NCBI RefSeq assembly: GCF_036206005.1
Contig: NZ_CP108143.1
Coordinates: forward strand, 5,857,501-5,921,500
DNA length: 64,000 nucleotides
DNA from: Streptomyces sp. NBC_00178
GTDB taxonomy: Bacteria; Actinomycetota; Actinomycetes; Streptomycetales; Streptomycetaceae
Reading direction: 5' to 3'
The translations under genes and the position numbers were made by a program. Numbering within the stretch: the stretch's first letter is position 1; each line of letters opens with the position of its first letter. Below the pieces are notes generated by a model, which saw only the letters and a list, made by a program, of their open reading frames with translations, was not told where the DNA came from and searched no databases. Below, one piece after another: positions 35,011 through 42,318 of this stretch.

Positions 35011-35418
35011 GTGCCGTACGACGTCGAGAAGCCTGACGAGCAGTGGCGGGAAGAGCTGACCCCCGCCGAGTACGCGGTGCTGCGCAAGGCCGGCACCGAG
35101 CCCGCCTTCGTGGGTGAGTACACCGACACCAAGACGGCAGGTCTCTACTCCTGCCGTGCCTGCGGTGCGGAGCTGTTCCGCTCCGACACCAAATTCGAGT
35201 CGCACTGCGGCTGGCCGTCCTTCTACGACCCGAAGGACACCGACGCCGTCGAGCTGCTCCGCGACGACAGTCTCGGCATGGCACGCACCGAGGTGCGCTG
35301 TGCCCGCTGTGGTTCACACCTCGGGCACGTGTTCGAGGGTGAGGGCTACCCGACGCCGACGGACCAGCGGTACTGCATCAACTCCATCTCGCTGACGCTC
35401 GCGCCCGACGAGGCCTGA
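35011..35418 (+). CDS. msrB: Peptide-methionine (R)-S-oxide reductase
   Basis: 135 residues, normal for MsrB. The two zinc CxxC pairs are CRACG and CARCGSHLGHVF; CGWPSFY and the catalytic cysteine in QRYCINSISL are present. It reduces methionine-R-sulfoxide. GTG start with GGAG upstream, 9 bp after murC. Confidence 0.95.
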   Translation: MPYDVEKPDEQWREELTPAEYAVLRKAGTEPAFVGEYTDTKTAGLYSCRACGAELFRSDTKFESHCGWPSFYDPKDTDAVELLRDDSLGMARTEVRCARCGSHLGHVFEGEGYPTPTDQRYCINSISLTLAPDEA

Positions 35419-35467
35419 GAGACGCGGGAGGCCCCGGTGGCGTATGCCGGCCGGGGCCACAGCACCT

Positions 35468-35504
35468 CGCCGCCCGCCAGGAGACATGCTCCTGGCGGGC
35501 GGCG
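35468..35504. terminator. Bidirectional hairpin terminator between msrB and the MMPL gene
   Basis: A perfect 16-bp stem (35468-35483 with 35489-35504) and a 5-nt loop lie between the two convergent genes. The remaining gap holds no gene. Confidence 0.88.
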
Positions 35505-35564
35505 GTACGTCCGGTCACGGAGGCGTGCGGCCCGCGTGACCTCCGGTCGGCCGGCGGTGACGGC

Positions 35565-37754
35565 TCACACCTTGGTGAGCTCCGCCGCCTGCCGCTGCAC
35601 CGGGATCTCCTGCTGCAGCCGCTCGCCCTCGATGTCGAGGTCCGGCAGGATCCGGTCCACCGGACGGGGCAGCCACCAGGCGGCACGGCCCAGCAGGTGC
35701 ATGACCGCCGGCACGAGGGTCATGCGGACCACGAAGGCGTCGACGAGCACGCCGACGGCCAGGGCGAAGCCGATCGACTTGATGATCGGGTCGTGCATCA
35801 GCACGAAGCCGCCGAAGACGGCCGTCATGATGATCGCCGCCGCCGACACCACCCGCGCGTTGTGGCCGACGCCGCTGACGACCGACTCGCGGGCGTCGCT
35901 GCCGTGGACGAAGTCCTCCCGCATCCGCGAGACGAGGAAGACCTCGTAGTCCATGGCCAGCCCGAACAGGATGCCGATCAGAAGGATCGGCAGGAAGCTG
36001 ACCAGTGGGCCGGGGGTGTCGAGTCCGACCAGGTCGGCCAGATGCCCCTGCTGGAAGATGGCGACGGTGATGCCGAACGTGGCGCCGATGGTCAGCAGGA
36101 AGCCCAGCGCGGCCTTGACGGGCACCAGGATCGAGCGGAAGACCAGCATGAGCAGCAGCACCGACAGCCCGACCACGAGCAGCAGGTAGACCGGCAGGGC
36201 GTGGGCGAGCTTCTCGGAGACGTCGATGCCGACGGCCGTGGCCCCCGTCAGCGCCACCGACGCCCCGCGCACGCTCTCCACCCGGTCGCGGATCGCGTTG
36301 ACCGTGTCCTCCGTCGCGGCGTCGGTCGGACCCGTTTCGGGGATCACGGCCAGCAGCGCGGTGGTGCCGCGCTCGTTCGTCTGCGGCGGGGCGACGGCGA
36401 GCACCCCGTCGGTCTCCGCGATCAGTCCGGCCGTCTCCTTGGCCGCGGCGGCGGTCGCCCCGGGGGTGTCACCGGAGACGACGGCGATCAGCCGTCCGTT
36501 GAAGCCCTCCCCGAATCCCCGGGTGGTCAGGTCGTACGCCTCGCGGTTGGGGGAGCCCTCGGCCTCGGTGCTCGCGTCGGGCAGCGCGAGGCGCATGTCC
36601 TGCACGGGCAGGGCGAGCGCGCCCAGGCCGATCACGCCGACGAGCAGCAGGGGGACGCGCAGCCGCGCCACGACACGGCCCCAGCGGAAGCCGAAGCCGC
36701 TGCCCGCACCGGGACCGCCGTGCGCCTCGGCGGAGGCGACGGAGGAGGTCCTGTCCAGGTTCCGCTGCTTGCGGGGCAGTACCCGTACTCCCGCGAAGCC
36801 GAGGACGGCCGGGAGGAGGGTGAGGGACACCAGCACCGCGAGCGCGACCGTGGCCGCCGCCGCGAGACCCATCACGGTGAGGAAGGGCACCCCGGCCACG
36901 GAGAGCCCCGCGAGTGCGATGACGACGGTGGCTCCCGCGAAGACCACGGCGGAACCTGCCGTACCGGCCGCCCGGCCCGCCGCCTCCTCGCCGTCCATGC
37001 CGTCCGCGACGTACGTGCGGTAGCGGGAGGTGATGAAGAGGGCGTAGTCGATGCCCACGGCCAGGCCCAGCATGAGCGCCAGGATCGGCGCGGTGCTGGT
37101 CAGCTCCACGGTGCTGCTGAGCGCGAAGAGCCCCGCCATGCCGGCCGCCACCCCGACCAGCGCGTTCAGGAGCGTCATGCCGGCTGCCACCAGGGAACCG
37201 AAGGTCAGGATCAGGACCAGGGCGGCGACCCCGACTCCGATGACCTCGGTCGAGCCGACCTCGGGTACGCCCCGCATGATCTCGCCGCCGTGTTCCACGC
37301 GCAGATCCGCGACGGACGCGCCCGCCTTCGAGAACGCCTCGCGCTGGGCGTCGGTGATGCCGTCGACCCCGGTGGCGAACTGCACCTGGACCAGTGCGTA
37401 GCGGCCGTCCCGCGAGACGGCCTTGGACACGAAGGGGTCGACGGCGGCGACGACACCGGGCACCTTCGCGGCCGCGCCGGTCACCGGAGCGACGGCCTCC
37501 GGCGTCAGCTTCCCGCCCTCCGGTGCGGCGATGACTATGGTCCCGGTGGCGCCGCCCGCCTGCGGGAACTCCCGGGTCAGGGCGTCCAGGGCCTTCTGGG
37601 ACTCCGTGCCCGGAATCGAGAACTTGCTGGTCGTGGGCCCGCTGAAGGCCGCGGCTCCTCCTCCGAGGAGCGCGAGGAGCAGGAGCCACAGCGCGAGGAC
37701 GCGCCCTCGGCGGCGGAAGGAGAGCCGGCCGAGCCGGTAGAGCAGGATAGCCAT
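35565..37754 (-). CDS. MMPL/RND family membrane transporter
   Basis: 729 residues. Two repeats of a membrane helix plus extracellular loop plus five helices: first helix (VLALWLLLLALLGGGAAAF), block 2-6 around residues 165-315 (GVAALVLILTFGSLVAAGM, LAVGIDYALFITSRYR), second half from residue ~365 and again LFGLAMDYEVFLVSRMREDF near residue 600. GIDYALFI and AMDYEVFL are the conserved RND/MMPL proton-relay motifs. In actinobacteria such exporters carry lipids or antibiotics. It follows the TetR gene by 40 bp on the same strand and is likely repressed by it; the cargo is unknown. Confidence 0.92.
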   Translation of the reverse strand: MAILLYRLGRLSFRRRGRVLALWLLLLALLGGGAAAFSGPTTSKFSIPGTESQKALDALTREFPQAGGATGTIVIAAPEGGKLTPEAVAPVTGAAAKVPGVVAAVDPFVSKAVSRDGRYALVQVQFATGVDGITDAQREAFSKAGASVADLRVEHGGEIMRGVPEVGSTEVIGVGVAALVLILTFGSLVAAGMTLLNALVGVAAGMAGLFALSSTVELTSTAPILALMLGLAVGIDYALFITSRYRTYVADGMDGEEAAGRAAGTAGSAVVFAGATVVIALAGLSVAGVPFLTVMGLAAAATVALAVLVSLTLLPAVLGFAGVRVLPRKQRNLDRTSSVASAEAHGGPGAGSGFGFRWGRVVARLRVPLLLVGVIGLGALALPVQDMRLALPDASTEAEGSPNREAYDLTTRGFGEGFNGRLIAVVSGDTPGATAAAAKETAGLIAETDGVLAVAPPQTNERGTTALLAVIPETGPTDAATEDTVNAIRDRVESVRGASVALTGATAVGIDVSEKLAHALPVYLLLVVGLSVLLLMLVFRSILVPVKAALGFLLTIGATFGITVAIFQQGHLADLVGLDTPGPLVSFLPILLIGILFGLAMDYEVFLVSRMREDFVHGSDARESVVSGVGHNARVVSAAAIIMTAVFGGFVLMHDPIIKSIGFALAVGVLVDAFVVRMTLVPAVMHLLGRAAWWLPRPVDRILPDLDIEGERLQQEIPVQRQAAELTKV

Positions 37755-37794
37755 GCGATGGAGGCGTCTTTCTCTTCGAACGGGACGACTTCTG

Positions 37795-38343
37795 TCAGCT
37801 GACGGGATGACCGAGGGTTCTCAGCGCTCCCTGTTCCAGGGCGGCGCGCATCGCGTCCGGGGCCACGTCCACGTCGGCGGCGACCGTCACCGCCACACCG
37901 CCGATCACCATCTGGGCCGACACGCGCGCCGCCGGCTCACGCGAGCGACCGGCCAGCGCGTCCGCGAGCTGGTCGACTGCCTCGGGGATGACGGCCAGGA
38001 CCGGGTGGCCGAGCATGTCGGGCAGCTCGGCGAAGATGATCTTCACCTCCTGGCGGAAGCGCATCGCCAGGCCCACGTAGACGGCCACCGCCGCACGCAC
38101 GGCCCGGTCGCCCTCCAGCGCCGCCAGGTCGTCCCTCATGGCGGTGAGGCTCTCCGCCGGAGGAGTCAGCACCTCCGTGAGGATCGCGTCCTTGCCCGCG
38201 AAGTGGTAGAGCAGGGACGCCTTGGAGCAGCCCGCCTCGACGGCGATGTCGTGGAGCGAGGTCCCTTTGAAACCGCGCTCGGCGAACAGGCGCACCGCAG
38301 AGTCGAGAATCTGACGGCGCATGGGGGAGGGCGGACGTGGCAT
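37795..38343 (-). CDS. TetR family repressor
   Basis: 182 residues with a typical N-terminal helix-turn-helix (RRQILDSAVRLFAERGFKGTSLHDIAVEAG, core GFKGTSLHDIA then CSKASLLYHF) and a C-terminal ligand domain (PAESLTAMRDDLAALEG..). It is transcribed into the MMPL transporter gene. Its start lies 14 bp from two tandem palindromes that fit a TetR operator, so it probably represses its own operon until a ligand binds. Confidence 0.93.
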   Translation of the reverse strand: MPRPPSPMRRQILDSAVRLFAERGFKGTSLHDIAVEAGCSKASLLYHFAGKDAILTEVLTPPAESLTAMRDDLAALEGDRAVRAAVAVYVGLAMRFRQEVKIIFAELPDMLGHPVLAVIPEAVDQLADALAGRSREPAARVSAQMVIGGVAVTVAADVDVAPDAMRAALEQGALRTLGHPVS

Positions 38344-38356
38344 GGGGACACGCTAG

Positions 38357-38390
38357 CTGACCGATCGGTCAGAACTGGCCGATCGGTCAG
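38357..38390. promoter_or_regulatory. Tandem palindromic TetR operator
   Basis: CTGACCGATCGGTCAG (38357-38372) is a perfect 16-bp palindrome; CTGGCCGATCGGTCAG (38375-38390) repeats it with one mismatch, after a 2-bp gap (center-to-center 18 bp). It lies just upstream of the TetR start. Confidence 0.85.
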
Positions 38391-38479
38391 GTTCCCGCCG
38401 TGAGCCGCGCCACTATCGGGTGATCGCGGTGGCGGGAGGACCTCGGCTGCCGGCTCACGCTCCGGGCGGGGGACGACGA

Positions 38480-38506
38480 AGGCCCCCCAGCGGAACCGGG
38501 GGGCCT
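38480..38506 (-). terminator. Hairpin terminator after the Cys-rich protein gene
   Basis: AGGCCCCCC (38480-38488) pairs with GGGGGGCCT (38498-38506) across a 9-nt loop, downstream of the minus-strand gene ending at 38574. Confidence 0.7.
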
Positions 38507-38573
38507 ACGTGTGGTGGGTCGGGCGCGCGGACGGCTCTGCGGCTGCCGAGGGGCGGAGCCGGTGCCGGCGGCC

Positions 38574-39062
38574 CTACTCCTCGCCGGAGCCGGAGCCGGA
38601 GCCGGACTCCGCGGCCGCCTCGGCCCGCAGCAGCGGGTGCGCGACCCCCGGGAACACCCGGGCCTGTACGACCTCCTCGGCCGCCCCGCCCCGCACCACG
38701 GTCTCCGCGACCCCCCACGGGCGGCCCGTGAGGTGGACGGTCAGCGTGTACGAGGACGAGCAGCCCATGCACTCGTACCGGTCCGCCCAGACCTCGACCT
38801 CGGTCAGGCTGCCCGGATAGCGCCGCACGTGCCGATGCCGGGCATGGCAGCGGTCACAGGTCTCGCCCGGCTCGCACGTGCCCCCGCAGGGACAGGGCAC
38901 GTCCAGCGAGTCCGCGGGCTGCCAGCGCTGGACGAGCACCGCGTCACGCGTGGCGCTCGTGTCCTTCATCGCCTTGAGGTTCCGCGCGGCGACGTTGTAC
39001 GACTCGCCGGTCGCGGCCATCCGGTCCCGGATCACGTCCTTGCGTCCGCGGTTCGTCGTCAT
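38574..39062 (-). CDS. Conserved hypothetical Cys-rich (zinc-binding) protein
   Basis: 162 residues. An N-terminal helical motif (DVIRDRMAATGESYNVAARNL) recurs in many Streptomyces proteins of unknown role. It is followed by a Cys/His cluster (CPCGGTCEPGETCDRCHARH) and a later CMGC, enough for one or two zinc sites. The C-terminus is a short acidic Ser/Gly repeat (ESGSGSGSGEE). No catalytic motif or membrane segment. I do not recognise the function; an RNA- or DNA-binding adaptor is possible. Confidence 0.7.
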   Translation of the reverse strand: MTTNRGRKDVIRDRMAATGESYNVAARNLKAMKDTSATRDAVLVQRWQPADSLDVPCPCGGTCEPGETCDRCHARHRHVRRYPGSLTEVEVWADRYECMGCSSSYTLTVHLTGRPWGVAETVVRGGAAEEVVQARVFPGVAHPLLRAEAAAESGSGSGSGEE

Positions 39063-39186
39063 CCTGCTGCTCCTCCTGGGGTGTCACGCAGCCCGCCAGG
39101 AGGCACACGAGATCAGAGCCTCCAACGGTACCCGCCCCAGGGGGACCGGCCTACCCGCACCGGAATCACTGAGGTCCGCGGCCCGG

Positions 39187-39753
39187 TCAGCGGCACTTCA
39201 GTTCCTTCTCCGCGAAGGCGACGAACTGCTTCAGGAGGACGGGGAGGACACGGCGGGCCCGCTTCTCCTGCTCGCGATCGCCCTGCGAACGGAACGTACT
39301 GAGGTGCAGATCGATGTACCTCCCTGGAGAGGACGAGGCGACGGAGGGTTCACAGACGATGTACGAGGCGGCCCCGTCGTACCAGAGAATGCCTTTCTCG
39401 CCGATGGCAAGTGGTTCGGGATCGGCCTTCTCCCACGGGCTCCAGTCGATATCTTTTTCGTAGTCAAGGCGAGTCGCTGAAGCCTGGAATTTTGTCGTGC
39501 CATCGATGTCCAAGGTGCACGAGGCGAGGTCCGCACTCTCCGGGAGGGCGAAGGGGTGCATGGCTGCGGCGCCAAACGTGGCCTTCTGTCCGGACGGCAG
39601 GAGAGGTGACACCTCTTTCGCGGCGAAAGCACCCCAACAGATTCGTGCAGGGAGTTCGGGGACCGCTTCGGCCTTTTCGGAGCACCCGGCCAGAGAAGCG
39701 ATCAGTATCGCCGGCATCGAGGCTGCCATCGTGGTCTGCGTGAGTCGCCGCAT
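39187..39753 (-). CDS. Lipoprotein of unknown function downstream of the ESX-like protein
   Basis: 188 residues; the lipobox is LIASLAGC near residue 24 (an inner ATG at 39729 would shorten the signal). The mature part has four cysteines (ARICWG, LASCTLD, YIVCEP and ELKCR at the end), which could form two disulfides outside the cell. It starts 2 bp past the stop of the 761-residue gene, with GGGAAG inside that gene's end, so the two are translationally linked. Codon use and lower GC here differ slightly from neighbours. Confidence 0.75.
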   Translation of the reverse strand: MRRLTQTTMAASMPAILIASLAGCSEKAEAVPELPARICWGAFAAKEVSPLLPSGQKATFGAAAMHPFALPESADLASCTLDIDGTTKFQASATRLDYEKDIDWSPWEKADPEPLAIGEKGILWYDGAASYIVCEPSVASSSPGRYIDLHLSTFRSQGDREQEKRARRVLPVLLKQFVAFAEKELKCR

Positions 39754-39755
39754 GC

Positions 39756-42041
39756 CTACTTCCCTTTGGGGTGAGAACTGTCGACCAGGTCGCGTCCGGT
39801 CGAATGTGCACTGGCGGTTTCGGTGGAGGCTGAGCCCTTGTAGTCGTTGTATTGATCGGGTGAGAGGCCAGCCGCTTTGGCGCCTGTTTCGACGGCCGAC
39901 ACGGCGGCATTCTTCGCCGCGAGTTCCGCGTCAGCGTAACCGGTCAGTGAATCGCGTCGGCCTTCGCCCGAAACGTCTCTCTCCGCGTGCTTGACGACGG
40001 ATTCCGTAATGTCTTCCTGAATCCAACCCACAACGTCACCACCAACCGGAATCATTTCGACATATTTGGCACCGGCGGCCGTGAGGATCCGATTCGTCCA
40101 CTTGGCGTTGTCGCTCACTCCTTCGCTGTACTCCGTGTTCTCGTGAGCTTTGGCTTCGTGAATCGCATATGCTCTCGCTTCGGTCATCATCCCCGCGATC
40201 TCACCTCCGGGGTGGACGGCGTTCCGCACGGCCTCTCCCGTGTCCGGGTGGCTCTCGGGGTGACGGAAAACATCACTGACCAGCGCCGTCGTATAGGCCT
40301 GCTGCGCGTTGGTGATCGCGCCGTAGGCCTGCGGGTCCTGGGCCACCGCGCCCAGGAACGCTGCCATCCGACCCTTGTCGAATTGCGCCGCGTGTCCGAA
40401 CGGCTTTATCTGGCCGGCCCCGTTCTCCGCCGCGGCCTGCAGGTCCGGCATGTACTCCGCCGCCATGTTGCCGAACTGCCGGGACAGTCCGCTGAGGGGT
40501 GCCGCAGGGTCGCCGGCCTTCGCGGCCACGAGTTCGGGGTTCGTCCCCGTCTTCTCCACGACCTGCTCCATCACGTCGGCCATGGCCTTGCTGTGGGAGA
40601 CGGGGGGTGCGTCGTCGTCGCCCGGAATCCGTCCGGTGACCGCTGCTTCCAGCGCGTTGCCCATCGCGGTCTGGCCCGGGGCGGCCTCCCCGCCCTCCGT
40701 CGTGTCGTACCAGTCGGCCGTCGGCTTCTTGTCGAGCATGTAGTCGACCACGCCTTGGGCGTCCTTGCCCTTGATCTCGGCGTCGGACAGCGTGACGATG
40801 CCGTCCTTGTCGGAATCCTCGCGGATCCCCTCGTGGAAGAAGGCGGTGGAGGCGTCGGGGTTCCTGCTCATCGCCTCCATGAGACCGGTGAGGGGGTTGA
40901 AGCCCTTTCCGCCCTCCGTGTCGAGGTTGATCGCCATTTTCTGGTCGTAGGGCAGGTTGGTCGACCAGATGTCCGGGTTCTTCTTGTCCATCGCGACCAT
41001 GTCCCGGCCGACAGCTGTGAGGAAGTCCTTGTCGTACGTCCCCTCGCGAAGCAGAGCGCCGAGCGCCTGGTAGCCGTAGACCTTGGTGCCGACGCCCGCG
41101 AAGCCCGACACGTCGACTTCCTTGCGCCCGGCCTTCATGAGCTGGGTGGTCCACGTCGCGTCGAGATGGTTCGGCGTCGAGGTCTGGGTGGCGAGGCCGA
41201 GCATCGCGCCCATGTCGTTCTGCATGGCGCGGACCTGAGCCGCCCGGTCCTGACCGAGAGGGCCGAGCGATGTCGCGTCCAGCGACATCCTGGTGTAGGC
41301 CTCGAGCGTCCCCTCCGCGCCGATCTTCCGGTAGAACCCCGTCGCGAACTCGGGATCGTCACGGTTGTCGTCGATGAGGTCCGCGAGTTGTCCGAGGGCC
41401 TTTGCGTTGCGGGCGGTGCCACCCTCGCCCGTGACCGTCTTCAGCAGGCCTGCGGCGCGGTCGACCTGCTCGGCGTCGAGGCTGGTGAACTTCGGGGCGC
41501 TGAAATCCTTGTCACCCGACACATTGGCCATGAGCGCGCGTTTCAGGGAGTCGTCGGCGTCGGAGAAGTCCTCGACGAGCCGGTCGATCCGCTTCTGCCA
41601 GGCGACCACGGCGGCCTTCTGCTTGCGCAGGGCCGCGGGATAGTCGGGATCGTGCCGCGCCCCGGGATCGTCCTCCAGGTCGTACCTGGCCGTCACGTGT
41701 CCGGCCGGGCTGATCACGATCCCGGCCTTGTCGGCTTCCTCGTCCCGGATCCTGACGAGCCCGTCCTTCGCGGTCTTGAAAGCAGTGTGTGCGTCCGCGA
41801 GCAGCAGTCCGATGCCTTTGGCCTCGGCTGCCGCGTCCTCGAACTCCTCGGCGGTCTTCGCGATGAACGGTCTGGTGACGCTTGCGTTGACACCCTGCCA
41901 GTCGGCCTTGTCCGCCTTCACCTTCATCCCGGTGCGGGCGTCGTCGGCCAGTGATGCCAGCTTGGTGACCATCTCCGCCCACGCGTGGGCGGCTTCGCCG
42001 AGCTTGCCCACCGGGGCGCTCACGATGTCCTCGAACTGCAA
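39756..42041 (-). CDS. Large ESX/WXG-like actinobacterial protein (DUF6571-like) with EF-hand-like loop
   Basis: 761 residues, no signal peptide, no membrane helix. The first ~110 residues are helical and resemble an ESX/WXG100-type module (VGKLGEAAHAWAEMVTKL, KADWQGVNASVTRPF). Around residue 407 is DSDKDGIVTLSD, a D-x-D-x-D-G loop as in EF-hand calcium sites. The C-terminal third (VSDNAKWTNRILTAAGAKYVEMI) is shared with large Streptomyces proteins I recall as DUF6571. I infer secretion by a type VII-like route or a phage/toxin-like scaffold role; neither is shown. The lipoprotein gene follows directly and may be a partner or immunity protein. Confidence 0.65.
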   Translation of the reverse strand: MQFEDIVSAPVGKLGEAAHAWAEMVTKLASLADDARTGMKVKADKADWQGVNASVTRPFIAKTAEEFEDAAAEAKGIGLLLADAHTAFKTAKDGLVRIRDEEADKAGIVISPAGHVTARYDLEDDPGARHDPDYPAALRKQKAAVVAWQKRIDRLVEDFSDADDSLKRALMANVSGDKDFSAPKFTSLDAEQVDRAAGLLKTVTGEGGTARNAKALGQLADLIDDNRDDPEFATGFYRKIGAEGTLEAYTRMSLDATSLGPLGQDRAAQVRAMQNDMGAMLGLATQTSTPNHLDATWTTQLMKAGRKEVDVSGFAGVGTKVYGYQALGALLREGTYDKDFLTAVGRDMVAMDKKNPDIWSTNLPYDQKMAINLDTEGGKGFNPLTGLMEAMSRNPDASTAFFHEGIREDSDKDGIVTLSDAEIKGKDAQGVVDYMLDKKPTADWYDTTEGGEAAPGQTAMGNALEAAVTGRIPGDDDAPPVSHSKAMADVMEQVVEKTGTNPELVAAKAGDPAAPLSGLSRQFGNMAAEYMPDLQAAAENGAGQIKPFGHAAQFDKGRMAAFLGAVAQDPQAYGAITNAQQAYTTALVSDVFRHPESHPDTGEAVRNAVHPGGEIAGMMTEARAYAIHEAKAHENTEYSEGVSDNAKWTNRILTAAGAKYVEMIPVGGDVVGWIQEDITESVVKHAERDVSGEGRRDSLTGYADAELAAKNAAVSAVETGAKAAGLSPDQYNDYKGSASTETASAHSTGRDLVDSSHPKGK

Positions 42042-42103
42042 CTTTCTTCCCCCGTACGCCGCCCGGTGACCGGACGGGCCCGTCCGACGCCGCGTGACAG
42101 CCT

Positions 42104-42267
42104 AAGGGCTGTCCCGTGATCCCCGGCGGGCGCGCGACGACAGCCACGGCGCCTCGCCGCGTCGTCGGAACGCCCGAATACGCCCAGTATGCGGATGTCC
42201 CTCCGCCTTGCGATGCACGGCATCCGACGTCGCGCGCTGATCCACCAGGGATGACGGGACAGCCCTT
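42104..42267. repeat. MITE-like element with terminal inverted repeats (intact copy)
   Basis: 164 bp bounded by AAGGGCTGTCCCGTGATCCC and the inverse copy ending ACGGGACAGCCCTT at 42267 (about 20 of 23 end bases match). There is no open gene inside; the 42042-42318 gap is otherwise empty. As I recall, near-identical short elements are scattered in Streptomyces genomes. No clear target-site duplication is visible. Confidence 0.85.
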
Positions 42268-42318
42268 GGCCTCGGCGCCGTTCGCGAAGATACGCACCTG
42301 CGAACAGGCACCCGGAGG

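Noticed and set aside
35697..37802. 701-codon plus-strand frame opposite the MMPL gene
   Set aside because: Antisense to a clear membrane transporter; Asp/Gln/Arg-rich composition typical of reversed membrane-protein codons.
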